A DNA stretch of 46,416 bases from TMED14 sp041158165 (GCA_041158165.1 JBEBBW010000010.1:1-46416), one strand, 5' to 3'; positions 38,114 through 46,355 are shown, counted from the first letter of the stretch. A program made the numbers and translations. Notes: generated by a model not told the origin, from the letters alone.

Positions 38114-38899
38114 CTACAGGTCGTTGGCGGTGGCGATGGCTTCGGCGATGTCCAGGACTTGAACGCTGCCCTCCTTGCCGTGGTGGGTCACGCCGTCGGT
38201 GAGCATGAGCTTGCAGAACGGGCAGCCTACGGCAATGACGTCTGCGCCGGTAGCCAAGGCTTCCTCAGCCCGAACGTGGTGCACCTCGGCCGTACCGGCC
38301 TCGGGCTCCTTAAAAATTTGGGCGCCCCCAGCGCCGCAGCAAAACCCGTTTTTCTTGCTGCGCTTCATCTCGTGGATCTCGGCGTCGAGCTTCTCGAGCA
38401 GGGCTCGTGGCGCTTCGTACTCGCCGTTTACTCGGCCCAGGTAGCATGGATCGTGAAATACGATGCGCTTGCCTTTGAAGCTTCCGCCCTCGACGCGCAG
38501 TCGGCCGTCGCGCAGCAGCTGCTCGATGAACTGGCTGTGGTGGAATACCTCGTAGGTTCCGCCAAGTTCGGGGTACTCGTTCTTGAGCGTGTTGAAGCAG
38601 TGCGGGCAGGCGGCCACAATCTTTTGTACTCCGTAGCCGTTGAGCACCTCGATGTTGGTCAGGGCCTGCATCTGAAACAGAAACTCGTTACCGGCGCGGC
38701 GGGCAGGGTCGCCCGTGCAGCTCTCTTCGGCGCCCAGCACCGCGAACGAAACTCCAGCCTGGTTCAGCAGTTTGGCCACGGCCTTGGTGACCTTTTTGGC
38801 ACGCTCATCAAAGCTTCCGGCGCAGCCGACCCAAAAAAGGACTTCGGCCGATTCGCCTCGGGCGGCCAGCTCGGCCATGGTGGGAACGTTCAAACTCAT
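38114..38899 (-). CDS. Fe-S binding protein with two CCG domains (HdrB/LutA/GlpC-like)
   Basis: A 261-residue protein with two cysteine-rich CCG domains. The first has WVGCAGSFD, ESCTGD and AACPHCFNTL (about 97-106); the second has HDPCYLGR (about 155-162), FCCGAGGAQIF and VGCPFCKLML. CCG proteins bind a [4Fe-4S] or unusual cluster and serve as electron-handling or catalytic subunits, as in heterodisulfide reductase B and lactate utilisation protein LutA. It pairs with the membrane Fe-S protein two genes upstream, the HAD gene in between. Substrate is not known. Confidence 0.88.
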   Translation of the reverse strand: MSLNVPTMAELAARGESAEVLFWVGCAGSFDERAKKVTKAVAKLLNQAGVSFAVLGAEESCTGDPARRAGNEFLFQMQALTNIEVLNGYGVQKIVAACPHCFNTLKNEYPELGGTYEVFHHSQFIEQLLRDGRLRVEGGSFKGKRIVFHDPCYLGRVNGEYEAPRALLEKLDAEIHEMKRSKKNGFCCGAGGAQIFKEPEAGTAEVHHVRAEEALATGADVIAVGCPFCKLMLTDGVTHHGKEGSVQVLDIAEAIATANDL

Positions 38900-39318
38900 G
38901 AAGGGTCGTTAAAAACTTCGATCGTCGCCGGGCGCTTAACTAGCGGGCTGAACGTGCCCGTGTAGCGCGTGGCCCGAACGATATGGTTATCAATCCAGTG
39001 GTAGTTACCGCCGCGGGGCTTGCCCATCAGCAGGCCGTGGTACGGAAACCCGTGGCGCTTTAGCCATTCCTCGGTCACGGCGCGGTGATCCTCGGTGCGG
39101 CTTGTAAAAAACGTGATGATGTGCCCCTCGGCGTGCCATTCCTTGATGGTCTCGAGCGCGTCTGGATACACCTTGGCCGTAGCCATGCGCTCGGGTTCCT
39201 CGTTCGGAATGTCGTCGCAGACGGTTCCGTCAATATCAATGAGGTAGTTCTTGATGTGTTCGGGCAGCACAGGGCTGACCACTTCGCCGTCGACGACAGT
39301 TCGCTGCAGTTCGGTCAT
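38896..39318 (-). CDS. HAD-superfamily phosphatase
   Basis: A 140-residue small HAD protein. Motif I is LIDIDGTV (Asp28 and Asp30), motif II lies in TFFTSRTEDH (about 71-80), and motif III/IV residues follow around KPRGGNYHWIDNHI. The cap domain is minimal. The family includes 5'-nucleotidase- and polynucleotide-kinase-like phosphatases; substrate is unknown. Overlaps by 4 nt on both sides (ATGA) place it tightly between the two Fe-S genes, a neighbourhood often seen in Bacteroidota. Confidence 0.82.
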   Translation of the reverse strand: MTELQRTVVDGEVVSPVLPEHIKNYLIDIDGTVCDDIPNEEPERMATAKVYPDALETIKEWHAEGHIITFFTSRTEDHRAVTEEWLKRHGFPYHGLLMGKPRGGNYHWIDNHIVRATRYTGTFSPLVKRPATIEVFNDPS

Positions 39319-40604
39319 GATTGAATCCAGTTGCCACGGTCCGCCTGGGGATAGGCCCAGGGAGCCGCATTGTTTTCAATGTTCCCCATCGCCACGTTGA
39401 CCGTGGACGGGGCGGCGGACTCTTCCATCACCAAATATTGGCGCATCTGAAGAATGACATCAAGGGGGTCGATGTTGACGGGGCAGGCTTCCACGCACGC
39501 GTTGCAGGTGGTGCACGCCCACAGCTCCTCACGGCTGATCCAGTCGTCGAGCAGGGTTTTTTGGGTGGCGGCGTCGCCCCCAGTGAGCACCTCTTCGACC
39601 CGGTCGCGGGTCGCCATCATGATGCGGCGGGGCGACAGCTTCTTGCCAGTTTGGTTGGCCGGGCACTCGCTGGTGCAGCGTCCGCATTCGGTGCAGCTGT
39701 AGGCGTTCAAAAGGTTGACGAAGTGCAAATCCTGCACGTCTTTGGCTCCGAAGCGCGCGGGCGGAACCGCATTGGCGTCCGGCACAAAGCTGGGGTCCAT
39801 CATCGCCTTGATTTCGGTGGTCACCGAGTTCATGGCGGGGATCTGGCCGCGCGGCGCCAGCTTGCTGTACCACACGTTCGGGAAGGCCAAAATGATGTGG
39901 AAGTGCTTGCTTTTTGGCAGGTAGTTCAAGAACGCCAAAATGCCCACAAAGTGCAGCCACCACATCGAGGTCGTAAACGCGCTCAGGGCGGTCGCGCTCC
40001 AGCCACCGAAGAGCGGCAGCAGGAGTCCGCTGATCCACCAAGGGGAACCGTTAGCTAGGTGCTGGTTGCTGGCCACGTGGTGCTGGTATTCCGCCGCGTT
40101 CATGAGCAGCAGCGCCGACATGAGGACAATTTCAATCACCAGGATGTTCACGGCGTCGCGCTGGGGCCAGCCGGCGAGGTCGGGGTGCTTGAGGCGCTCG
40201 GGACCGGCGACGAGCCGGCGGCCCAAAAAGACGACGCAGGCCACGATGACCAAGAAGCCGAGAACTTCAAAGAAGTTCATTAGGCCGTCGTAGATGCCGC
40301 CCAGCGGCGCGCGAAGCAGCCGGTGGGTGCCGAGCACTCCGTCGAGTAAAATCTCGAGGACCTCAATGTTGATGAGCACGAATCCCACGTAGACGATTAG
40401 GTGCATGGCGGCAGCCAAGGGGCGCGGACCCATTTTACCTTGGCCCAAGGCGACCCGGGCCATGGTGGTCCAGCGCTCGGAACGGCGGTCGTGGCGGCCC
40501 GAAGGGCGGGCGAGGGCTAGGCCGCGGCGGAGGCGGCGAACTTGGTAGACGAAGCCGGCGACGCCTGCGGCGAGTACGGCCGTAAATACGATACTTGAAA
40601 TCAT
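39315..40604 (-). CDS. Membrane-bound Fe-S oxidoreductase (HdrD/NarI-like, 2x[4Fe-4S])
   Basis: A 429-residue protein. The first 270 residues have about five membrane helices like a nitrate reductase gamma-type cytochrome b domain; the C-terminal part carries two ferredoxin motifs, CTECGRCTSECP (about 311-322) and CTTCNACVEACP (about 374-385), for two [4Fe-4S] clusters. With the CCG protein it could form a quinone-linked oxidoreductase, equivalent to HdrDE or the GlpC branch, but the electron donor is not evident. Overlaps the MCE and HAD genes by 4 nt each. A stretch near codons 177-184 is read from DNA resembling the octamer array. Confidence 0.9.
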   Translation of the reverse strand: MISSIVFTAVLAAGVAGFVYQVRRLRRGLALARPSGRHDRRSERWTTMARVALGQGKMGPRPLAAAMHLIVYVGFVLINIEVLEILLDGVLGTHRLLRAPLGGIYDGLMNFFEVLGFLVIVACVVFLGRRLVAGPERLKHPDLAGWPQRDAVNILVIEIVLMSALLLMNAAEYQHHVASNQHLANGSPWWISGLLLPLFGGWSATALSAFTTSMWWLHFVGILAFLNYLPKSKHFHIILAFPNVWYSKLAPRGQIPAMNSVTTEIKAMMDPSFVPDANAVPPARFGAKDVQDLHFVNLLNAYSCTECGRCTSECPANQTGKKLSPRRIMMATRDRVEEVLTGGDAATQKTLLDDWISREELWACTTCNACVEACPVNIDPLDVILQMRQYLVMEESAAPSTVNVAMGNIENNAAPWAYPQADRGNWIQS

Positions 40605-41575
40605 TCTTCTTCTACGCGGCTGGGTCGGCGACCGAACACCGACAGTCGAACATAACGCTCCGGGTGGTAGCGCAAATCAAGCAAGAGGCGGTCCAGCGAC
40701 TGCACCGTTTTTTCCACTTGCGTGTAGAGGGAATCTTGGGCGCTGAGCTTGCCAAGGGTACCTTCTCCAGCGACCATGCGCGAAGTCACCTCGTCGAGGT
40801 TTTTCGAGGTCCGCTCTAGCGCAATCATGGTTTGACCCACGTTGGCCTTGCCGAGAGAGTCCGAAATGTTGGCGACGTTCGCAAAAACCCGCTCCAGCTC
40901 GTCGCGGTTGTCGGCCAGGGATTTAGAAAGCTTCTCAAAATTCTGCGTTGCGCGACCTAGCGATTCGCGGTTTTGGACCATGTAGCTCGAAAGCTCGGTG
41001 GTGATCTCGTTCAGGTGAATGAGCGACTGGTTGACGTTGCTGAACGAAGAGCGGAAGTCCCGTTCTACGCCCCCTTGCAGGAATCCGGTTAAAATCTGCA
41101 CCGCGGTATCCAGCGAGGCAATGAGCTTCTCGGTCTTTACTTTAACGGGCAAAACCTCCTTGTTAATGGCGTCGCCAAGGGACTCTTCGATGGCGCTGCG
41201 AAGGGTGTCGCCGTCTTCAATGAGGACGCTGCCCTCGCCAATTTGAAGCGAAATTTCTTTAGCGCCCAAGAGATCGCTCGACTTGATTAGGGCGAGGCTG
41301 GTCACCGGAATAGGGTAGTCCGACTCAATGCGCATGGCTACGACTAGTTTCCCTGAATGGTCCGGGTGAAATCCGATGGACTCGATGCGGCCCACGGCAT
41401 ACCCGTTGATGGTAACAGGCTGCGAGCCCATGAGGCCGTCAACGCGCTCGTACACCGAGTACACGGTTATGCCCTTGTCAAAAAGGCTGCTGTTTTTGAG
41501 GTACGAAATGCCAAAATACAGTACGACCCCCGCGAGGAGGACGACGATTCCGGCTTTGAGTTCGCGGCTGAGCAT
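40601..41575 (-). CDS. MCE/MlaD family lipid-transport protein
   Basis: A 324-residue membrane-anchored protein. One N-terminal helix (about 8-25) is followed by an MCE domain (about 36-112) with GLMGSQPVTINGYAVGRI and IKSSDLLGAKEISLQIG. A long helical/coiled segment (about 130-300) follows, as in single-domain MCE proteins that form hexameric periplasmic tunnels for phospholipids. No MlaE/MlaF genes are adjacent; they may lie elsewhere. Overlaps the Fe-S gene by 4 nt and follows the amidase by 10 nt. Confidence 0.9.
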   Translation of the reverse strand: MLSRELKAGIVVLLAGVVLYFGISYLKNSSLFDKGITVYSVYERVDGLMGSQPVTINGYAVGRIESIGFHPDHSGKLVVAMRIESDYPIPVTSLALIKSSDLLGAKEISLQIGEGSVLIEDGDTLRSAIEESLGDAINKEVLPVKVKTEKLIASLDTAVQILTGFLQGGVERDFRSSFSNVNQSLIHLNEITTELSSYMVQNRESLGRATQNFEKLSKSLADNRDELERVFANVANISDSLGKANVGQTMIALERTSKNLDEVTSRMVAGEGTLGKLSAQDSLYTQVEKTVQSLDRLLLDLRYHPERYVRLSVFGRRPSRVEEE

Positions 41576-41585
41576 GGTCTACAAG

Positions 41586-42887
41586 TTACGGTTTAAGCGC
41601 TTGATCTGCTTCGTCAAGCGTAATTCGGGCGGAACCTCTGTATGCCACCACAAACGCATCGGCGAATCCCGATTGGCGCGCGGCCGTGAGTCCTTGAATG
41701 GCTGCGGCACGGCTTGGGTAGTGTCCTTGCAGGTAGCGGAACAGGCGGCCGTCTTTAACCACAAACACGTCACTCAAGTTGCTGAACGGCGATTCACGGA
41801 GGCTTTTTTCAAGCGCACTGACGCTGAGCTGGATGCTAAAAAACACCTCGCTCTTGGCTTCGGCGGTGCTCGCCACTGGAGGATCGACGCGCGGTGCGGC
41901 AACGGCGGGTGCGGAAACGGCGGGGGCAACGTCTGCCGCCACTTCCTGGACCGGAGCGGGAACTTGCGCCACGGCGGGTTCCGTTTGGCGTACGATTTCG
42001 GTGAGTGCTGCGTGGGCTTCGCTGGCGGGGGGCGTCGCCGCAGGCTTACTGGGCGCCTTAAACGCTTCGGAGCTTGCGGATCCGCCCTCGCGGCGCACCT
42101 TGTACTGTGCGAACGAACGCGAAATCGCACGGGCCATTTGGTCCTGGCCCTCGTCGGTCATCAAGAAATCTTCTTCTGTGCTGTTCGTCAAAAATCCGAG
42201 TTCAATGAGAATGGCCGGCATCGCCGTGCGGCTCGTCACATAAAGGGGCTGCTGGCGAACGCCGCGGTCCTTGCGGCCAACGTCGTCCCGAAAGGCGTTT
42301 TGCACATTTTGGGCCAATTCCACACTTTGCTGAATAAAAGCGTACTGGAACATGGTCAGCATGATGTAGGACTCCGGCTTTGTCGGGTCAAAGCCCTCGT
42401 ACACGTCTTGGTTGTCCTCTTGCAGAATGACCGAATTCTCGCGCATCGCTACGCGGTTTTCGTCGTCGTGGTCTTTTCCCATGACGTAGGTCGACGAGCC
42501 ATAGGCTGAACGGTTTTCGGCCGCGTCGCAGTGGATCGAAATGAACACGTCACCTTGGGCACGGTTGGCGATCACGGTGCGCTCGTGGAGCGTGGGGTAG
42601 ACGTCGGTTCGGCGGGTCATTACCACCTTCACGTCGGGAAAGCGCTCTTTGATGTACTGCTCGACTTTGAGCGCAACGGCTAGCGACACGTCTTTTTCGG
42701 CTTTTTTGTAGCGCCGTGTGCCGAGGTTGCCGGGGTCGGTGCCGCCGTGCCCCGCGTCGATGACGACGGTGCGCACCTCATTACTCATGCGGGCAGAAGG
42801 GAGGAAGCCCGATTGGGGAATTGCCAAGAGGGCAATCAAAACGAACGCTAGGCGTTGGTAGGTACTACTTTTGGTCACTGATTTCAT
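41586..42887 (-). CDS. N-acetylmuramoyl-L-alanine amidase with SPOR-like C-terminus
   Basis: A 433-residue periplasmic amidase that cuts the MurNAc-L-Ala bond of peptidoglycan. A signal sequence (about 1-28) precedes the Amidase_3 domain with VIDAGHGGTDPGN (zinc His), KVVMTRRTDVYP, SIHCDAAENRSA (second His) and LIELGFLTNSTEE (catalytic Glu). A Pro/Ala linker (about 265-345) leads to a SPOR-like domain (about 347-420, FFSIQLS... YRGSARI), which would target it to denuded division-site glycans. First gene of the six-gene operon. Its ATG overlaps the divergent lptD ATG by 2 nt. Confidence 0.93.
   Translation of the reverse strand: MKSVTKSSTYQRLAFVLIALLAIPQSGFLPSARMSNEVRTVVIDAGHGGTDPGNLGTRRYKKAEKDVSLAVALKVEQYIKERFPDVKVVMTRRTDVYPTLHERTVIANRAQGDVFISIHCDAAENRSAYGSSTYVMGKDHDDENRVAMRENSVILQEDNQDVYEGFDPTKPESYIMLTMFQYAFIQQSVELAQNVQNAFRDDVGRKDRGVRQQPLYVTSRTAMPAILIELGFLTNSTEEDFLMTDEGQDQMARAISRSFAQYKVRREGGSASSEAFKAPSKPAATPPASEAHAALTEIVRQTEPAVAQVPAPVQEVAADVAPAVSAPAVAAPRVDPPVASTAEAKSEVFFSIQLSVSALEKSLRESPFSNLSDVFVVKDGRLFRYLQGHYPSRAAAIQGLTAARQSGFADAFVVAYRGSARITLDEADQALKP
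42866..42873 (+). promoter_or_regulatory. -7 element of lptD inside the amidase gene
   Basis: TACTTTTG, 12 nt before the ATG at 42886; occupies early codons of the opposite-strand amidase gene. Confidence 0.6.
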
Positions 42888-45372
42888 GAACGTCGCTTCA
42901 AAGGTACACGCTTGGGCCGCAATACTCGCGGGTTTTCTGTCGGTTTCGGCTGCTGCGCAGGGCGTGCTTGACGGCGACGGAATTCAGTTTGCCTCAGAAA
43001 AGCAAGGGGTCACCCGGCCCGGAGCAAGCACCTCCATGCTACAAGGCAAGGCCCGTGCCGAATCTTCAGCGTTTACGCTAGAAGCCGAGTTTATTGTAAT
43101 CGACTGGAAGCTCAAGGAACTCAAGGCCTACGGTTCCCGACAGGCCGACGGGACCTACATCGGACGGCCGATTTTTACCCAAGGCGACCGAAAAATTGGT
43201 GCCGACACCCTTCGCTACAACTACGGTACCCAGAAAGGCTGGGTGTACCAATCGACGAGCCAAGAAAGCGGCGGCTACCTGTCGGGAAAGCAGGTGAAAA
43301 TGATCACCGACTCGAGCTACTATATCGGGTCCACGCGCTTCACCACCTGCAACCACGTGGAGCCCCACTTCGCCATTGTGGCTCCCCAAGCGCGCTTTGA
43401 TGTCGGCAAGCGAATCGTCACCGGCCCCGCGTACTTGGAACTGGCCCATTTGCCGACGCCCTTGGCGCTGCCGTTTGGGTTTTTTCCGATGATCGACAAG
43501 CGCGCTTCAGGCTTCATCTTGCCAAATTTTGCAGACCGCCGCGAGTGGGGCCTTGGACTCACGGGGTTTGGCCACTATTGGGCGCTCAACGACCACGTGG
43601 ACCTCAAGCTCACGGGCGACCTTTATTCTCGCGGATCCTGGGGCATTCAGGCGCAGTCGAACTACCGCTACCGCTACCGTTTTTCGGGCGGACTTTCGGT
43701 TCAAGCCAACCGAACGCGCTACGGAGATCCGCGCTACGCGGACTATGGCCAGTTTTACGACGCCCGGGACTACCGAATTTCGTGGAACCACACGCAGGAC
43801 GCCAAAGCGCATCCGAGCCGAACCTTCTCAGCCCGCGTGGAGCTGGCTACCGGGAGCTTTTTCAAAAACACCACCACCAACGCCGAAGATTTCTTGAAAA
43901 ACGACCTTTCGTCGTCGGTAAGTTTGGTGCAGCGGTTCCCGGGTACGCCCTTCACCTTTACCGGGGCCTTGCGCCACCGCCAAAACAACCAAAAGGGAAC
44001 AATTGCCTTGTCGCTCCCGGAATTCACCCTGGGGATGGCGCGGGTTCAGCCGTTTGCGCGCAGGGTCCGAAGCGGCGCAGCCAAGTGGTACGAAGGAATT
44101 GGCTTGACCTACAGCATGAACGGCCGGAACGAGACCCAAGGGTTAATTGAAGAGCTTCAGGATCCGTCCAGCCTGTTTGACCCCGCCCGGTTGCGCAGCG
44201 GCGTGCAGCATTCGGCCTCGCTGAATACCAACCTCAAGCTGCTGCGCTTCATTACCGTGAATCCGAGCGCAGACTGGGCTGAAAAATGGTACCCAACCGC
44301 GCTCAACTACCGCTGGGATGCCGACTCCCAAGTGGTTCGCACCGATACGGCGAAGGGTTTTTTTGCTGCGCGCGAATTCCGGGCCTCAGCGTCGGCGAAC
44401 ACGACGCTTTATGGCATGTTTCGGTTTCAGCGCGGACCCCTTTCGGCGCTGCGCCACGTAATGTACCCGTCGGTGAGTGCGGTGCTGCGCCCTGACTTTT
44501 CAGACCCTCGATGGAACATTTACCAAGAAGTGCAGATCGATACCGCGGGCACGATCAAGCGGTTAAACCGGTTTGACGGCTACACCTACGGCTCCCCGGG
44601 CGGCGGCCAGCTCGGAGCGGTGCGGTTTAGGTTGCGCAACACGCTCGACGCCAAGCTGCGGGCCCAAGGGGACTCCGCTGCAGAACAGAAAGTGAACCTC
44701 ATTGACGACCTCAGTCTGGAGACCGGCTACAATGCGGCGGCGGCGATGAATCCGTGGGAAAATGTGGCTGTACGCGCTTCGTCTTCGTGGGGCAAGGGCG
44801 CCTACCGGGTTAACTACCAGGGACTTTACGATTGGTACGGCGTCGATTCCGCTGGAGTTCGCACCCAGCAGTTTGCCGCACAAATGGGCCAAGGGCTGCT
44901 TCGCCCAACCATGCACCAGTTCAGCATGGACGTGCGCCTAAAAGGCGGGACCAGCGAGGGGAGAAGGGCGCCGAAAATCAACGATTTGGGCCTTGAAGAA
45001 AACTACTACACCGACTACTATTCGCCCCTGGATCAGGCTGCGTGGGCTGCGCCGTGGACGCTGAATGCGGGGTATTCCCTGCGCACTACGGCCCTAAAAA
45101 CCGGCTACCAAACCACGCATTCGCTGCGCATCGACGGCACGTTCGACGCCACCCAAAATTGGCGGATTCGCTTCGCGAGCGGCTACGATTTGGCCAAGGG
45201 CGATTTTACGTTTACCTCGTTTGACGTGGTGCGCACGATTCACTGCTGGCAAATGAACCTGCGCTGGGTGCCGTTTGGCTACGCCCGCAGCTACACCATT
45301 GGGATGGGGGTGACCGCGCCCCTGCTCAACGCGCTTAAAGTGCAGCGCCGCCGCGGTCTAGGCGACTACTAA
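42886..45372 (+). CDS. lptD: LptD-like outer-membrane LPS-assembly protein
   Basis: An 828-residue OM protein. Signal peptide (MNVASKVHAWAAILAGFLSVSAAA), OstA/LptA-like N-terminal beta-jellyroll (about 50-190) with LEAEFIVIDWKLKELKAYGS, and a large C-terminal barrel. LALPFGFFPMIDKRASGFILP (abbreviated; about 195-213) is the conserved junction of LptD. Only two cysteines are seen, Cys155 and Cys787, which could form one long-range disulfide analogous to those essential in E. coli LptD. It would insert LPS at the outer leaflet. Start ATG 42886 overlaps that of the divergent amidase; its 3' end overlaps the convergent glutamine amidotransferase by 38 nt. Confidence 0.9.
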   Translation: MNVASKVHAWAAILAGFLSVSAAAQGVLDGDGIQFASEKQGVTRPGASTSMLQGKARAESSAFTLEAEFIVIDWKLKELKAYGSRQADGTYIGRPIFTQGDRKIGADTLRYNYGTQKGWVYQSTSQESGGYLSGKQVKMITDSSYYIGSTRFTTCNHVEPHFAIVAPQARFDVGKRIVTGPAYLELAHLPTPLALPFGFFPMIDKRASGFILPNFADRREWGLGLTGFGHYWALNDHVDLKLTGDLYSRGSWGIQAQSNYRYRYRFSGGLSVQANRTRYGDPRYADYGQFYDARDYRISWNHTQDAKAHPSRTFSARVELATGSFFKNTTTNAEDFLKNDLSSSVSLVQRFPGTPFTFTGALRHRQNNQKGTIALSLPEFTLGMARVQPFARRVRSGAAKWYEGIGLTYSMNGRNETQGLIEELQDPSSLFDPARLRSGVQHSASLNTNLKLLRFITVNPSADWAEKWYPTALNYRWDADSQVVRTDTAKGFFAAREFRASASANTTLYGMFRFQRGPLSALRHVMYPSVSAVLRPDFSDPRWNIYQEVQIDTAGTIKRLNRFDGYTYGSPGGGQLGAVRFRLRNTLDAKLRAQGDSAAEQKVNLIDDLSLETGYNAAAAMNPWENVAVRASSSWGKGAYRVNYQGLYDWYGVDSAGVRTQQFAAQMGQGLLRPTMHQFSMDVRLKGGTSEGRRAPKINDLGLEENYYTDYYSPLDQAAWAAPWTLNAGYSLRTTALKTGYQTTHSLRIDGTFDATQNWRIRFASGYDLAKGDFTFTSFDVVRTIHCWQMNLRWVPFGYARSYTIGMGVTAPLLNALKVQRRRGLGDY
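42899..42906 (-). promoter_or_regulatory. -7 element of the amidase operon inside lptD
   Basis: Minus-strand TACCTTTG, 11 nt before the ATG at 42887; occupies codons 5-7 of lptD. Confidence 0.6.
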
Positions 45373-45931
45373 GGGCCCAGTTGTCGAGCAAGCGGGAACC
45401 CTCGGGGGTTAGTACGCTTTCGGGGTGAAATTGAACGGCCCAAATAGGTCGAAGGTCGTGGCGCATCGCGGCCACGTGGCCCTCGTGGTCGGTGGCCAGC
45501 ACGCGCCATTCGCTCGGCAGCGTCCTGGCGTTGACTACCCAGGAATGGTACCATCCTACGGCCATTTCGGCCGAAAGACCGCGGTGGAGCGCGTCCGTAC
45601 CAGTCCAGTGTACGTTTCGGGCGATTCCGTGGCGCGGAGCACCGGTGTGCTGCAGGGTTCCGCCCGTGAATTCGGCCAGTGCTTGCATGCCAAGGCATAC
45701 GCCTAAAATTGGGGTTCGGTCTATGTGCGCAGCAAGTACGTCCATGAGGGCGCCCGACTCGCGGGGAAGGCCGGGTCCGGGCGAAAGCACGAGGGCGTCG
45801 ACGTGCTGCAGCGCCAAAAGGGCGTCGGGCGCGTCGCAACGCCGCACCACCACCGAGTCAAAATGGGGTTCGAGCAGGTGCACCAAATTAAAGGTGAACG
45901 AGTCGCGGTTGTCGAGCACGCCGAGGGTCAT
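45335..45931 (-). CDS. Glutamine amidotransferase, TrpG/PabA type
   Basis: A 198-residue class I glutamine amidotransferase delivering ammonia to anthranilate or aminodeoxychorismate synthase. DNRDSFTFNLV (about 7-17), LVLSPGPGLPRESG (about 48-61), GVCLGMQALAE with catalytic Cys near 78, and VQFHPESVLTPEG with the His-Glu pair near 169-171 are all present. TrpG and PabA cannot be told apart from sequence alone, and the synthase partner is not adjacent. Its last 12 codons overlap the convergent lptD end. Confidence 0.93.
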   Translation of the reverse strand: MTLGVLDNRDSFTFNLVHLLEPHFDSVVVRRCDAPDALLALQHVDALVLSPGPGLPRESGALMDVLAAHIDRTPILGVCLGMQALAEFTGGTLQHTGAPRHGIARNVHWTGTDALHRGLSAEMAVGWYHSWVVNARTLPSEWRVLATDHEGHVAAMRHDLRPIWAVQFHPESVLTPEGSRLLDNWALSSRLDRGGAAL

Positions 45932-45936
45932 GTGCC

Positions 45937-45944
45937 CAAAGGTA
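45937..45944 (-). promoter_or_regulatory. -7 element of the amidotransferase gene
   Basis: Minus-strand TACCTTTG, 5 nt before the ATG at 45931. Confidence 0.6.
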
Positions 45945-45960
45945 GTCCGCGCACACAGCC

Positions 45961-45968
45961 TAACTTTA
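45961..45968 (+). promoter_or_regulatory. Possible -7 element of ridA
   Basis: TAACTTTA, one mismatch from consensus, 4 nt before the ATG at 45973. Confidence 0.45.
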
Positions 45969-45972
45969 GCCC

Positions 45973-46353
45973 ATGATTCGATCCATTTCTACGCCCCGTG
46001 TGCCTGCCCCCATTGGTCCCTACAGCCAAGCGGTTTGGGCGGGCTCCAACTTGTTTATTTCTGGTATGATTGCGCTCACGCCCGACGGCGAATTCCGCAA
46101 TGAATCGCTCGAAACCGAAGTGCGCACGGCACTTGGCAACCTCATGGCGGTGCTCGAAAGCCAAGGGATGACGGCGGCCCACCTTGCGAAATGCAGTTTG
46201 TTCCTGCGCGACATGGCTGATTTTGCTGCGGTTAACGCGATTTATGAGGAATTCATGGGCGACGCCAAACCTGCGCGCGAAACCGTCGCGGTTTTAGGCT
46301 TGCCAAAAGATGCGCGCTTCGAAATATCGGCGGTGGCCTACCTACCTTTGTAG
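45973..46353 (+). CDS. ridA: RidA family reactive imine deaminase
   Basis: A 126-residue trimeric enzyme hydrolysing 2-aminoacrylate and related enamines that escape PLP enzymes. APIGPYSQAVWAG (about 10-22), FISGMIAL (about 27-34) and the C-terminal PARETVAVLGLPKDARFEI (about 98-116, with the catalytic Arg and Glu) match RidA/YER057c. Normal length. Divergent from the amidotransferase gene, 41 nt apart, and followed by lpd with its own promoter. Confidence 0.95.
   Translation: MIRSISTPRVPAPIGPYSQAVWAGSNLFISGMIALTPDGEFRNESLETEVRTALGNLMAVLESQGMTAAHLAKCSLFLRDMADFAAVNAIYEEFMGDAKPARETVAVLGLPKDARFEISAVAYLPL
46343..46350 (+). promoter_or_regulatory. -7 element of lpd
   Basis: TACCTTTG over the ridA stop region, 5 nt before the ATG at 46356. 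Confidence 0.55.
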
Positions 46354-46355
46354 CT

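Noticed and set aside
38012..38965. A 317-codon plus-strand open frame opposite the CCG protein
   Set aside because: High GC gives long antisense frames; the minus-strand gene has clear CCG motifs and operon overlaps.
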